From assembly GCF_000209165.1 (NCBI RefSeq), contig NC_009068.1:2480001-2544000 (forward strand): 64,000 bases of DNA, in the 5' to 3' direction. Position 1 is the stretch's first letter; each line of letters opens with the position of its first letter. A model generated the notes under the pieces. That model ran no database searches and had not been told where the DNA came from. It was given only the letters and a program-made list of their open reading frames with translations. Positions 1 to 9,537 of this stretch are shown here, piece by piece. The position numbers and the translations under genes were made by a program. The stretch comes from Scheffersomyces stipitis CBS 6054. Taxonomy: Eukaryota; Ascomycota; Pichiomycetes; Serinales; Debaryomycetaceae.

Positions 1-185
1 ATTCGGGCACCATCGACTACTGCCTGAACAGCAACAGCAACAGCCCAAACCACAAATCTGTCCTCATTGTAGCATCCGCTACATTTCTTGGGTGCTACAA
101 AAGTGCCCTTATTCCTGTTGTAGTACAAGAGCCAAAAGTTGCGCACAACGTTATACCCTTCAAGGTTAGGGTTGGAGAGCGACAT
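1..185 (-). CDS. N-terminal part of an unrecognised protein, cut by the left edge
   Basis: An open frame runs leftward from an ATG at 185-183 to the window edge without a stop (61 codons). The start reads MSLSNPNLEGYNVVRNFW. Next comes a Cys-x2-Cys pair (KKCSGCYNED, about residues 35-44) and a small-residue hydrophobic stretch (VVWAVAVAVQAVVDGA). A Trp/Tyr-rich beginning followed by a W-A-Q-x2-DG helix is reminiscent of six-hairpin glycosidases such as GH76, but this is a loose impression and not a domain match. There is no signal peptide on this fragment. The next gene, ERG6, is 0.9 kb away on the same strand. Coding status is likely from frame length and composition; the function is unassigned. 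Confidence 0.5.
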   Translation of the reverse strand, partial: MSLSNPNLEGYNVVRNFWLLYYNRNKGTFVAPKKCSGCYNEDRFVVWAVAVAVQAVVDGAR

Positions 186-1121
186 AGCAATTCAATATTA
201 GAAGAGGATATGGATTATGAAAATTAATCTCACGATATTAGTCAGGTAAGTGTCTATTAGTATCAGTCTAGTGTATCCGTGAACAGGTGTGGAATGATAC
301 AGTTCAATTGGATAGTTGTACTATGGAATGGCTGAAAAACTCAAGTCTACGTGGAGCTGCGATGCCTCAGTAGCAATTGAATGTTAAATGGGAAAGATTA
401 AATCTCAATTTGCGCAATCGATACCAACAAAAGCTCTTGTCAATTCTGGCGACTATTCCAACTTCACAAGATACCACTATATATAATGGAATTTACCCAG
501 CTCAGGTCCATTAGGGATGAACTGAAATTGAACATGACTTCTCCTGCAGACATAGCCATTGTCAGCAGAAGACATCTTGAGCCTGTTTCAAGCACGGGGC
601 CAGGCAGTGGAGGAGTGTATGGAAATTTGATTGCATACTGGTTGCACCACAGTCAATGGTTGCAAACTTGGCTATGCGGTTAGTTGGGAATTCTGAGTTC
701 TCACAAATGAGGATTGTAGGTTGAGTCTATTGAAGAGTTGAATATGGCTATGAGCATCATAAGTATATATGAGAGTGATTGTATTATAGACTTGTATGTA
801 GCTACTTCATGCTACAAAGGTCATGTCGAACAGTTCAGTTCAATAACCGGAGAATAGACATGAATTGTTTCAACATACTATTCTGTAAAAATTTCTTGTA
901 ATTTCTTTCTTCTGAGTTATCGCAATCTTCAAGTAGAATTTTTCGCAGCCATATTCCGATCGATACGAAACTAATCTCGAACATTCACAAACATAATAAC
1001 TACGTCTTTGAAAATTTTATAACCATGTATTAATTGAATCTATTAGCATCACAGCTCGCAGAATATGCATGAAGGAATAAATAAGTAAGAATTGAAGAAA
1101 TGAGACAAATGGAAACCCATT
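186..1121. other. Intergenic region with no recognised gene
   Basis: This AT-rich stretch separates the left-edge gene's start from the ERG6 stop. A 65-codon plus-strand frame at 486-683 starts just after a TATATAATGG sequence. It resembles nothing I know and is probably chance. I see no RNA gene or repeat. Confidence 0.5.
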
Positions 1122-2255
1122 CTAGTTTTTCTTATCCAATGGCTTTCTGACAACATACAACATCATTGGGGTAAACAACTTTTGACGTCCACCTTCAACC
1201 AAGTTGACTGCAGCGTCTTCTAAGGCATGGGTAACCTGCTTAGAGCCCTTTGGAGCAAGACCGATCTTTTCCATGGCACCAACAAGTTCAGTAGTGATGT
1301 ATCTACCGACCTTAGAGGTACGGAAGACTGTGAAGTAGTCACCAAAAGTTTGGCAGTACTTCATCTCACCACTCAATGGGTAGTACCATGGGATTTCGTC
1401 CTTTCTGTCAGCCAAGTCGGATTCGTATTCGATCTCGAAACCAACGTTTTTGAGAGCTTGCTCAGCAACTTCTCTCTTGTACATCTTGGGGATACCGTCA
1501 CCGACTTCGATACCGTAGGCAATCTTACGGTGTTCTTCGTTGCTTTCGTCATATTTGTCGGTCATGACCCATTCGTAAACACCAAAAGTTCCACCGGGCT
1601 TCAAAACCTTGTAGATTTCCGAGTACACACCTTCTAACACTGGGGCGTGCACAGTGGCTTCGATGGCATATACGGCATCAAAGGTCTCTGGCTCAAAGTC
1701 CATTTGCATGAAGTCACCCTTGACGTAGGACAACTTGTGGTCTAAGTTGTACTTCTTGGCATAGTGGTTGGCTCTTTCGATCTGGTAATCGTTGTTGTTT
1801 AAACCAACAATTTCACAGTCAGTGAAACGGGTGATTTCTCTACCTGGACCACCAACACCACAACCGACATCCAAAACCTTCATGTTTTCGTTGATGTTCA
1901 TCTTGTGAGCTAAGAAGTGTTCATGTCTAGCGGTGGCTTGTCTAAAGGCTTCTCCACGGTAGTATCTCGAGAAGTGGAAAGAAGAGCCCCAACCGTATTC
2001 GTAGAAGTCAGTCACCAAGTTGTAGTAGTGATGGGTCAACTGCGAGTAGTCAGTCAATCTGCTCTTTTCGTCTTTTTCTTCGACGGAACCGTTCCAGTGC
2101 TTGAAGTAGCCTTCAGCGGCAACCTGGGAAGCGTCCTTGGCCTTTGAGGTCAAGGCAAACAAACCGGTCTTATCGTAGCTCTTGCCGTGAAGAGCTTCGG
2201 TGAACTTGGCGTCTCTGGCAAAGTTCTTTTCTGCTAATTCGATCTTGTCAGGCAT
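1122..2255 (-). CDS. ERG6: Sterol 24-C-methyltransferase
   Basis: Erg6 transfers a methyl group from S-adenosylmethionine to C-24 of zymosterol to give fecosterol in ergosterol synthesis, acting at the ER and lipid droplets. The 377-residue product has the sterol-binding aromatic motif [11 protein letters not shown] (85-95) and the SAM-binding motif [10 protein letters not shown] (128-136), followed by the motif II/III region ([16 protein letters not shown]). Length matches fungal Erg6 (about 375-383). The frame stays open upstream to 2360. I chose the ATG at 2255 because [18 protein letters not shown] matches family N-termini, whereas the upstream 35 residues look like translated leader. Two sterol-response-element-like heptamers lie upstream (listed separately). 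Identification is very secure. Confidence 0.97.
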   Translation of the reverse strand: MPDKIELAEKNFARDAKFTEALHGKSYDKTGLFALTSKAKDASQVAAEGYFKHWNGSVEEKDEKSRLTDYSQLTHHYYNLVTDFYEYGWGSSFHFSRYYRGEAFRQATARHEHFLAHKMNINENMKVLDVGCGVGGPGREITRFTDCEIVGLNNNDYQIERANHYAKKYNLDHKLSYVKGDFMQMDFEPETFDAVYAIEATVHAPVLEGVYSEIYKVLKPGGTFGVYEWVMTDKYDESNEEHRKIAYGIEVGDGIPKMYKREVAEQALKNVGFEIEYESDLADRKDEIPWYYPLSGEMKYCQTFGDYFTVFRTSKVGRYITTELVGAMEKIGLAPKGSKQVTHALEDAAVNLVEGGRQKLFTPMMLYVVRKPLDKKN

Positions 2256-2549
2256 GTTGAGTTGAATCGTTTTCGTATGGGGAGTGTTGAAGAAAATGAA
2301 ATGGATATGTTCAGAAAAAGATATGAAAAATGCTTCTGTGAAAAGTACAGAATTTTTCACTTATATATGCCAACAGTGTTTAGACTTTTGGTGTCCAGGC
2401 TATTTTTTTTTTTGTACGTTTCGCGCGTTTATTTCGTCGTTCCCGTCGTTTGTCGTTTGACGTCGTTTAGCTCTCTCTTCCACACACTCTGTATGTTGTA
2501 CTCATACACTCTTTGTCTCTTCATTCATTCTCTCTCTCTTTATGTAGGC

Positions 2550-2556
2550 TATACGA
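2550..2556 (-). promoter_or_regulatory. Sterol response element-like site (TATACGA), proximal
   Basis: TATACGA is the complement of TCGTATA, the core bound by Upc2/Ecm22-type zinc-cluster factors. It lies about 295 bp upstream of the ERG6 start. The match is exact, but a heptamer occurs by chance several times per 64 kb, and other copies are present (for example near 21533). Confidence 0.4.
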
Positions 2557-2927
2557 GCGTATACATATTTTCCTGTGTGTAGCTCTCTGAGTGCATCTGG
2601 TATTTTATATGAAGCAGCTCGGTCCACATTCGGAATTTTGGGCCAGTATACACTCCACTTGTAAATAGATTGTCGAGATTCTATTTAACATTCTTAACGA
2701 TAAAACAGATCCATGGGGAAACACTTGATGCAGCCCTGACATGTAGCTGTCGCATATTTCCAAGATACGATGGGCTTGCATGTGATTTTTGGTTTCTTTT
2801 CTAATGTGACATTCTTTACGATTGAATAATTTTTCTCGTTTCCTCGTTTACCATTACGTAGAGGCAATTGTATAGGTGATAATCTGGAGAACCCCTTTTC
2901 TAGACTCCTTGAAAGTCTGGGGCAGTC

Positions 2928-2934
2928 TCGTATA
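2928..2934 (+). promoter_or_regulatory. Sterol response element-like site (TCGTATA), distal
   Basis: This is a second exact TCGTATA, about 675 bp upstream of the ERG6 start and in the opposite orientation to the proximal copy. Two copies in one ERG promoter fit known Upc2 control of ergosterol genes, but this rests on motif matching only. Confidence 0.35.
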
Positions 2935-3623
2935 GAAGGCATAGCATGGGTAGTAATGTTCGTGCTGGAGAAACACTATGTCTCATTTTGGCAAGTTTTT
3001 TTCAATATTAGCAAAATAAGAGCGTATGAGAACTCTAGAATTCATGCAATAATACTTGATTTTCTGAAGTACAATTAAAATAATCGAACATTCAAGCTCT
3101 CCAGTTTTCCAGTTCTCCAGTTCTGACATGAACAGAGTCCAGCCATTTTGTCTCGATCTTTGTCATATCGCGGTAAGAAACAAATCGCACTGTAATTCTC
3201 TTCATTTCAAAAGAAAGCAAAACAAGAATATTTGCGGACGAGAATTGTATTTAGGTACTCAATTGTAGTCTGTCTTACTAGATTAACATATCAATTGACT
3301 GAAATTCTCCAATAATAGCGTTTGAAGCAAGATAAAGACAATTTTTTCAACGAAATAGCATGTATTACTACTAAAGTCCAACCTATCTACTACAGAGTAT
3401 ATAAATCATCCTCTAATCCATACCGAATGGTGGAGGAAATCCTAGGATAAAAACCTCAGTTTTTTTAACGTAGTTGCATACATTGAACATACTAACCCAT
3501 ATAAACAGCTATAAACTAGAGATAAAGGACCTCCGAATGATATTACCTAAAATATTTTTTAGTATGGTAGCGCCGTAATTGGAATTTCATGTTGTAAATT
3601 GAGAGGTGAAATAACAGCTAACT

Positions 3624-3695
3624 GGGCGGTTGGTGTAGTGGTTAACATATTTGCCTTCCAAGCAGGTGACACGGGTTCGATTCCCGTACCGCTCA
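3624..3695 (+). tRNA. tRNA-Gly (anticodon UCC)
   Basis: This is a complete 72-nt cloverleaf. Acceptor arm GGGCGGT pairs with ACCGCTC (one G-T pair) with discriminator A. The D-arm is GTGTAGTGGTTAACA. The anticodon loop CTTCCAA gives TCC, and the T-arm contains GGTTCGATTCC (B box). There is no intron. Six T residues follow directly as the Pol III terminator. Confidence 0.96.
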
Positions 3696-4016
3696 TTTTT
3701 TGCCCATAAAACAAATATCTCTTTTTTAAAACGTATTAGGACGTGTTGATGGTTAAATACTACTTTATTTTTCTACATACCCTGTAATATTCTGTTGTTG
3801 TACCCTAGTGAAGTAGAATAGGAACATAAAGCTGACTCTCAGCAATAAGTTCATTCAGCACTGACAATTATATACAGTACAACACGACTCCATTTTAGCA
3901 TTCCGATTCAGTAAACAAAAACAATTAAACTAATGAGAATTCACTTTAGGTAATTTTCGAACTACTTCTTTTCAATTACTATAGATATTTGCTTCATTCA
4001 TAATACATGCCAAAAT
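3696..4016. other. Region between tRNA-Gly and YCG1
   Basis: This AT-rich spacer begins with the Pol III T-run and otherwise serves as the YCG1 5' region. Nothing else is recognised. Confidence 0.5.
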
Positions 4017-7000
4017 ATGAGCTCTAGACCAACTCTCGAGTCCATCAAACGGATATCAACAGCGGAAGAGCTCCGCGGTGCCATGTCTCATGTGTTCCAG
4101 GATGCACAATTGAGTCTATCTGGGCATCGGAAGCTAGTAGTAGTACTTAAGAACATTTTTGACAGATCGATAGAGTTGAACCAAGAAGAGTTTTTTGCTT
4201 TATACTTCACCAAGTTGATCAATAAGATCCTTCCGTTGAAGAAAGGCGAGAAGGCGGCGGATCGAATCGCCAAGTTTTGTTCAGCTTTTGTATTTAGTTT
4301 GACAAATGATGATATATTAAGGAAAGAAGAAGAAAAGAAGAAATCACAACTAGATGAGAACGTTGATGAGAATGCCGATGACAATGCAGAAGACGAAGAT
4401 AACCCAGACGAAGAAGACACTTACTCGACGTTGTTTATCCAGTATCTTATCCATCACTTATTGAGAGGCATAGAAGCCAGGGACAAGAGCGTGCGATACA
4501 GAGTTGTTCAATTGTTAGCGTATTTGGTTCACCACATCGGAGAAATCAACAGAGATTCGTTTGAAGCATTATATACCTCCCTTATGAAGAGATTGAATGA
4601 CAAGGAACCTATTGTACGAATCCAGGCCATAGTGGCAATCTCAAAGTTTCAAGACTTCAACTTGGATGGGTTTGAGTATACTTCCAACACCAGAATCGGA
4701 TCAGAAAATGTTAGGGACCTGCTTATGAACTCTCTTGTAACCGATGAGAATGCCGAGGTGAGAAGAGCTGCTCTTTTGAACCTTTCCAAGGATCAAAACA
4801 CGATTGGTGCAATAATAGAGCGTGCAAGTGACACCAATATGATCAACAGGAGACTTGTCTATTCCAGAATAGTGCGCGAAATCGGAAATATCGGAAAGCT
4901 TGACTTTGAGTTGCGTGACTTCCTCTTGAGATGGGGTCTCAACGATCGAGATGGCTCTGTTCAAGCTGCTGCAGTAAAGATGTTAAGTACCTACTGGTTT
5001 GAAGCAGAAGGTAAAGAGTTGCTTAACTTGATTTCACAATTGAGGGTGACTGAAAGCGATATAGCTGCTACTGCTGTATTCAAGTTCTTCCAGGCTCAGC
5101 CAGACGAATTGGCGAAAATAGTAATTGATGATTCCTATTGGAAGGAATTAGATGTCAACAAGGCATTTCTCTTGCGCACATTTTATGAGCACTGTAACGA
5201 AAACAATCTCTATGACCTTATTGACGCCAACTTCCCGGAATCTATCGAGTTAGCAAATATTCTTGAAAAGTATCTACGTGTGAGAGTTAACAATTTCTAC
5301 ATGGACAATGCTACCACCAATGCATACGATTTACAGAAGGAGAAGTTGGAAGCTAAGTACGACGAGCATTTTGTCGTTGAAAACCAGATAATAAGAGTAA
5401 ACCTCGAAGCAGAGATGAATACGAAAAACTTGAACTCAATCGAGGAGAATGTAGATTACTACGAACAAGCCCTACTCTTAATCAGAAAAAGGATGATTAA
5501 GCTTGACAGTGGAGATGAGAGCTACGAAGACTTGGCAGAAGACGAGACAGCACGTCATATCTTGGAAGATATTGTTCAACTTGACAGGGATCAATTGAAG
5601 GAAAAGACACAAGAAATAAATGACTCGTTAGTGTCTTGGAAGGAAGAACACGACCAATTGAAAGAGGCTGTTTACGATTGCGAAGTTAAGCACAAACAAC
5701 TTCATGCTCGCTATTTGCAATTGGTAGAAGAGACTAATGAGCTTAACGAAGGGTTTAAGGAAAAGGACGAATTCTACGAAAACGATTTGACAGACTTAGA
5801 GTTCATTATTGAGCAATTATTAGAAGTTGCTAAAGAATTCGATTTTAGTGATGAGATCGGACGTCGTAAGATGCTACAGATAATCCGTAAGTCGCTTACC
5901 GAAGACAGACTAACTGATAAACTTGTATCTGTGGCTTTGAAGGTGTTGAGAAAGATTTCTATAAACGAGAAGGATTTCATTTCCATGTCTGCGGAAATCA
6001 TCACCGATATCAGGGATTCGTTCGAAACAGAAGAAGAATTCCACTCTGCCATATCTGGGTTTGCAGAGGATGACGATGAAGATGAAGATGAGGATGAAGA
6101 CGAGGACGACGATAACTCCAAGTCAAAGAAACGTAAAGTCCAACCTCGTTTACCACCAGATGATATCGTAATTAGATGTTTAATAGTCACTCAGCATGCT
6201 TTAGAATTAGTCGAAGAGCCATCAGACAATCATGTCTCGCTTGGTTCGATCTATTCTGGATTGGTCAACTATGCTATCAATTGCAAGGAAAAGCACAAGT
6301 TACATTTACTCGGTTTGACGTGTTTGGGATTGTTCTCTCTTATCGATAAAAACACAGCTAAGGATGCTATCGAAACTTTTTACTACGAAATGAGACTGTC
6401 AGGAGAAGAAGTGAGGATAATTGGAATGAAAGCCATTGTCGATATTCTCTCCAAGTACGGGGCTTCCATTATAGCACCTAGCAACTGGTTCATGTACGCT
6501 AGATTGTTTTACAAGTCGCTCACTTCTTTCAAGATGCCCAAACTACAATGTATTGTAGCGGAAGGGTTGTGCAAACTTTTCTTGGCTGACATCTTCAATA
6601 GTACACAATCTCCAGATGGTTCAGAAGAATCCTCAGAATACGAAAGTGAAAAGCAGCTATTTGAGGCTATTATCCTCAGTTACTTCCATCCTTTGACTGT
6701 GAACAACGATGAATTGCGTCAGATATTGGCTTTCTGTATTCCCGTGTATTCATTCAGTCATCCTCAACACCAGTTGCGTTTGGCTACAGTGAGTGGAGAT
6801 TGTATTTACAGGATGTTTAACGACCAAAGTGAATTTGTTAAGCACCAAAGCAGACTTCTCCCACTGAATGTGGTCCAACAGCTTATCCACTGGTGTGATC
6901 CCAACAACTTGGTTAATTTAACTCAGTTCGATATCAAAAAACAAACTTCTCACGTTTGGCAATCAGTCTATATGTTACAAGCTGTGGAACAAGATACTCC

Positions 7001-7550
7001 TAGACTGGTCAAACGTGCTATCATCAACAATTTGAACAAACTCTACCTTACTGAGGAGTTGGAAAGCAAAGTATTACAGGGATTGTTGGATGCTGTAGAA
7101 GGCACAAGACAATGTTTTGAAACAAAAGCAAACGATCCTGAATATGCTCTAGATAAGTTGAACACCAGAAATTTTGACTCTTTCCAGCATTTTGTACAAG
7201 ATTTATTCGAGAAAGCCGTTGAAAGAGAAAAGAAAGAAGAAGAGAAAACCGGCAGAAGCAGGTCGAACTCAATTTTGGTTGAACTTGACGAAAATGATTA
7301 TGAAACAGAGAAGTCTTTAGTCAAAGAAGAAGAAGCAGATGCGAGTGTAAAGGATGACGTTAACGATGGAGAAGATGCCGACCATGAAAAAGCAGACACC
7401 ACTGAAGTCAAAAGTGAAGATGAAAATGAAGACCAAGACGATGAAGATCAGACTAAGAAAGACGGATTGAATAAATCCCTAGAAGAAATTGATGCTATGC
7501 TAGACGAAGAAGATGAAGTAGAATACGACATAAGTATGGAAGAATCCTAG
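4017..7550 (+). CDS. YCG1: Condensin complex subunit 3 (CAP-G, kleisin-binding HEAT protein)
   Basis: Ycg1 is the HEAT-repeat subunit of condensin that clasps DNA together with the Brn1 kleisin and is needed for mitotic chromosome compaction. The 1177-residue product matches the family: GHRKLVVVLKNIF near 36, KINKILPLKKGEKAADRI near 70-85, LLRGIEARDKSVRYRVVQLLAYL and EPIVRIQAIVAISKFQD in the first HEAT repeats, AEVRRAALLNL and NRRLVYSRI further on. A predicted coiled coil lies near 490-600, followed by LEFIIEQLLEVAKEFDFSDEIGRRKML. It carries an acidic insert (about 685-700, Asp/Glu only) followed by a basic KSKKRK patch, and a long acidic C-terminal tail. S. cerevisiae Ycg1 is about 1035 residues, so the inserts account for the extra length. 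Identification is secure. Confidence 0.95.
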   Translation: MSSRPTLESIKRISTAEELRGAMSHVFQDAQLSLSGHRKLVVVLKNIFDRSIELNQEEFFALYFTKLINKILPLKKGEKAADRIAKFCSAFVFSLTNDDILRKEEEKKKSQLDENVDENADDNAEDEDNPDEEDTYSTLFIQYLIHHLLRGIEARDKSVRYRVVQLLAYLVHHIGEINRDSFEALYTSLMKRLNDKEPIVRIQAIVAISKFQDFNLDGFEYTSNTRIGSENVRDLLMNSLVTDENAEVRRAALLNLSKDQNTIGAIIERASDTNMINRRLVYSRIVREIGNIGKLDFELRDFLLRWGLNDRDGSVQAAAVKMLSTYWFEAEGKELLNLISQLRVTESDIAATAVFKFFQAQPDELAKIVIDDSYWKELDVNKAFLLRTFYEHCNENNLYDLIDANFPESIELANILEKYLRVRVNNFYMDNATTNAYDLQKEKLEAKYDEHFVVENQIIRVNLEAEMNTKNLNSIEENVDYYEQALLLIRKRMIKLDSGDESYEDLAEDETARHILEDIVQLDRDQLKEKTQEINDSLVSWKEEHDQLKEAVYDCEVKHKQLHARYLQLVEETNELNEGFKEKDEFYENDLTDLEFIIEQLLEVAKEFDFSDEIGRRKMLQIIRKSLTEDRLTDKLVSVALKVLRKISINEKDFISMSAEIITDIRDSFETEEEFHSAISGFAEDDDEDEDEDEDEDDDNSKSKKRKVQPRLPPDDIVIRCLIVTQHALELVEEPSDNHVSLGSIYSGLVNYAINCKEKHKLHLLGLTCLGLFSLIDKNTAKDAIETFYYEMRLSGEEVRIIGMKAIVDILSKYGASIIAPSNWFMYARLFYKSLTSFKMPKLQCIVAEGLCKLFLADIFNSTQSPDGSEESSEYESEKQLFEAIILSYFHPLTVNNDELRQILAFCIPVYSFSHPQHQLRLATVSGDCIYRMFNDQSEFVKHQSRLLPLNVVQQLIHWCDPNNLVNLTQFDIKKQTSHVWQSVYMLQAVEQDTPRLVKRAIINNLNKLYLTEELESKVLQGLLDAVEGTRQCFETKANDPEYALDKLNTRNFDSFQHFVQDLFEKAVEREKKEEEKTGRSRSNSILVELDENDYETEKSLVKEEEADASVKDDVNDGEDADHEKADTTEVKSEDENEDQDDEDQTKKDGLNKSLEEIDAMLDEEDEVEYDISMEES

Positions 7551-7796
7551 CTATTACTAATATACGTCTCAGTTGATGTTTTTATATTTTTATAACTCTA
7601 GGTAAATACCATATATATGGATATGAATAAATTAAGTGCCATGAAAAAAGTCTACTAGCACTGCTATCGAACATGAACTAAAAATCAAGCTGCGACAAAA
7701 AGTCTGAAAATATGGTACATGACATATCACTTAGGTCCGAACTGAAAAAATCTCATTAAACGTGTCGAATTGGCATTAATAATTAACATATACTGT

Positions 7797-9377
7797 TCAA
7801 CGCCTCTTCATCGCGCTTTGTTCCAACAATTGATTCACGTCGGCAGCATTAATCACCACGCCTTTTTCGGAGCATTTAGCCTTACTCTTCAATTCGTTAC
7901 ACAAACCATCAATATCAATCTCAGTATACTTTGGATGAGCAGTGATTCTGTCCCAAATTTCACTGCATCTAATAGTTTGTTCAGGAGCCGGCACCACAGC
8001 ATCATCATCGTCATCTTCAGCAACCTCTTCATTGATAGAAGGTTCAGTCAAAGTATAGTTTCTTTCCTTGGGGGTTGTCTCAGAGGGCAAGGAGCTCTTG
8101 ACAAAGTCGTTGAAGTTGAAGTTCACGTTCACTCCGCTAGTATCCTTCAACGGATCATAGATCGACTCTTCAGTAGTCAACAATGCTATAGGGTCCAATT
8201 CATCTTTACCATGCCTAGGGTTTGGATCACCAAAAGCCAACGACACATCGAAATTGTTGTCATTAAGGAACGACAATGGATCTTCGTTGTTATGCGATGG
8301 AGTGGCTATGCTGGTGTTATTTGAGCGAACTGGCACAGCCGTACTGTTGCTGTTTATGCTATTGCTGGAATCCACGGAAGTGTTGGTTGATAATGCTGAT
8401 TGGTTGTTGGACAAGTCTAGAGAGAATGGATCTCCCACTTGGTTGAAGAACGGATCGCTCAAGTAGTCAATGTCGTTTAAGTTCTGCGGAGTTGGTGTTA
8501 CCAAGTTAGAGAATGGCGAGCTGAACTGGTTGGGTATCGAGCTCTGGGAGACCCTCGAGTCGTTTCTCTTAGTCTTAGGAACTGGGCACTGCTTCGTTCC
8601 ACATGCTTCATTCAACTTGACACAGAATGGATCCAACTGCTCGTCAAAAGACGATGTGAAGTCCAAGTTTGTGTTGACGTTAATTGGATTAGAAGCTGAG
8701 GATACAGACGAATCTGGCGAAACCAAGAGGTTATCATTTAAAGGCGAAGTAGATGAGGAAGAGCCGCTCACCAAATCTGGAACCTGCTGGTTGGCATTAT
8801 ACTCCAGGCTGGCTACGTTTGTACCGCTCTTGAGACTCATCAAGTTATCCTTGGACCATGGAAAGTCCACAGAGAACTGACGTGGAGAATTATCATTTAA
8901 AGACGAAGATGTAGATGTGTGTTGTACAGAATTAGCAGATTTGGCCGAAGATGCTGTGGATGAAGCCGAATTGAAATTGTAGCTGCCAGACTTGGATGTG
9001 TTTGGATTCGACAAATTTCCTACCTTAGTAGGTAGATTCAAGTCCGAGAAATCTGTGTGGCCTCTGTATCTGGCTAACTCATTCTTTAACATATCCACCT
9101 GAGCTTTCAAGAAGTCTGCTTCTGTTGTAGCCTTGATGTTTTCGTCTTCTAGCGACTTAACCTTGTCTTCCAAGTCCTTCATTTTACGTTCCTTACGTTC
9201 TCTATAAGCACGCTGAGCAGCTCTGTTTTGGGCCGTTCTCTTGGACTTCGGCTCTGTCTCTATCGGCTTTCTGCCAGGCTTGGTATGTAACTTCTTGTCG
9301 TCATGTGCGTCTGGTGTAGACCCCATGGGCGACTCTGAGGATAGAACCTCAGCGTAATTTCTCTTCACGTCGTTCAT
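7797..9377 (-). CDS. CAP1: AP-1-like bZIP oxidative-stress transcription factor
   Basis: This is the yeast AP-1 factor (Cap1 in Candida, Yap1 in Saccharomyces). It accumulates in the nucleus on oxidation and activates antioxidant and efflux genes. From the ATG at 9377 the protein is 526 residues. A basic region and leucine zipper (about 44-106) contain KRTAQNRAAQRAYRERKERKMKDLE. The n-terminal cysteine-rich domain has Cys252, 259 and 264. The c-terminal one has Cys471, 493 and 502, with the embedded export-signal region IDIDGLCNEL. These cysteines form the redox switch in the family. The frame is open to 9434, but MNDVKRNYAEVLS resembles the Candida Cap1 start. The middle is Ser/Asn-rich. A Yap-type site lies 130 bp upstream, suggesting autoregulation. 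Confidence 0.95.
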   Translation of the reverse strand: MNDVKRNYAEVLSSESPMGSTPDAHDDKKLHTKPGRKPIETEPKSKRTAQNRAAQRAYRERKERKMKDLEDKVKSLEDENIKATTEADFLKAQVDMLKNELARYRGHTDFSDLNLPTKVGNLSNPNTSKSGSYNFNSASSTASSAKSANSVQHTSTSSSLNDNSPRQFSVDFPWSKDNLMSLKSGTNVASLEYNANQQVPDLVSGSSSSTSPLNDNLLVSPDSSVSSASNPINVNTNLDFTSSFDEQLDPFCVKLNEACGTKQCPVPKTKRNDSRVSQSSIPNQFSSPFSNLVTPTPQNLNDIDYLSDPFFNQVGDPFSLDLSNNQSALSTNTSVDSSNSINSNSTAVPVRSNNTSIATPSHNNEDPLSFLNDNNFDVSLAFGDPNPRHGKDELDPIALLTTEESIYDPLKDTSGVNVNFNFNDFVKSSLPSETTPKERNYTLTEPSINEEVAEDDDDDAVVPAPEQTIRCSEIWDRITAHPKYTEIDIDGLCNELKSKAKCSEKGVVINAADVNQLLEQSAMKRR

Positions 9378-9506
9378 GCTGGTGAGTTTACAAAGATTGT
9401 TGGTTGAAATAGAAACACGAAAAGTAGCTAACACGAGTAACTAGACGTGTGAAAAACTGCTTTTGGAGATGCTCTAGTGATATATTTCACTATTCTAGCA
9501 CAGATA

Positions 9507-9513
9507 TTAGTAA
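9507..9513 (-). promoter_or_regulatory. Yap/Cap1 response element (TTAGTAA)
   Basis: TTAGTAA is the complement of TTACTAA, the consensus site of yeast AP-1 factors. It sits 130 bp upstream of the CAP1 start. The family is known to bind this site. Autoregulation is inferred. Confidence 0.45.
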
Positions 9514-9530
9514 TCAATAAAGACGGCGTG

Positions 9531-9537
9531 CGGGTAA
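9531..9537 (+). promoter_or_regulatory. Reb1-type site (CGGGTAA)
   Basis: This is an exact CGGGTAA about 155 bp upstream of CAP1, the usual distance for a nucleosome-depleting general regulatory factor. It is a motif match only. Confidence 0.35.

Larger units (their letters stand above)
2256..3623. other. ERG6 upstream region up to tRNA-Gly
   Basis: The region holds the ERG6 promoter. Just upstream of the start are a T-rich run, a CGTTT-rich stretch (about 2418-2470) that includes a TGACGTC CRE-like site near 2459, and a CT-rich tract near 2516-2540. An 82-codon minus-strand frame at 2694-2942 has no recognisable features and is not called. Confidence 0.5.

Noticed and set aside
486..683. 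65-codon plus-strand frame after a TATATAAT sequence
   Set aside because: Short, no recognisable features, and likely chance in an AT-rich spacer.
5774..6190. Serine-rich minus-strand frame
   Set aside because: It is the antisense reading of the acidic Asp/Glu tract in YCG1.
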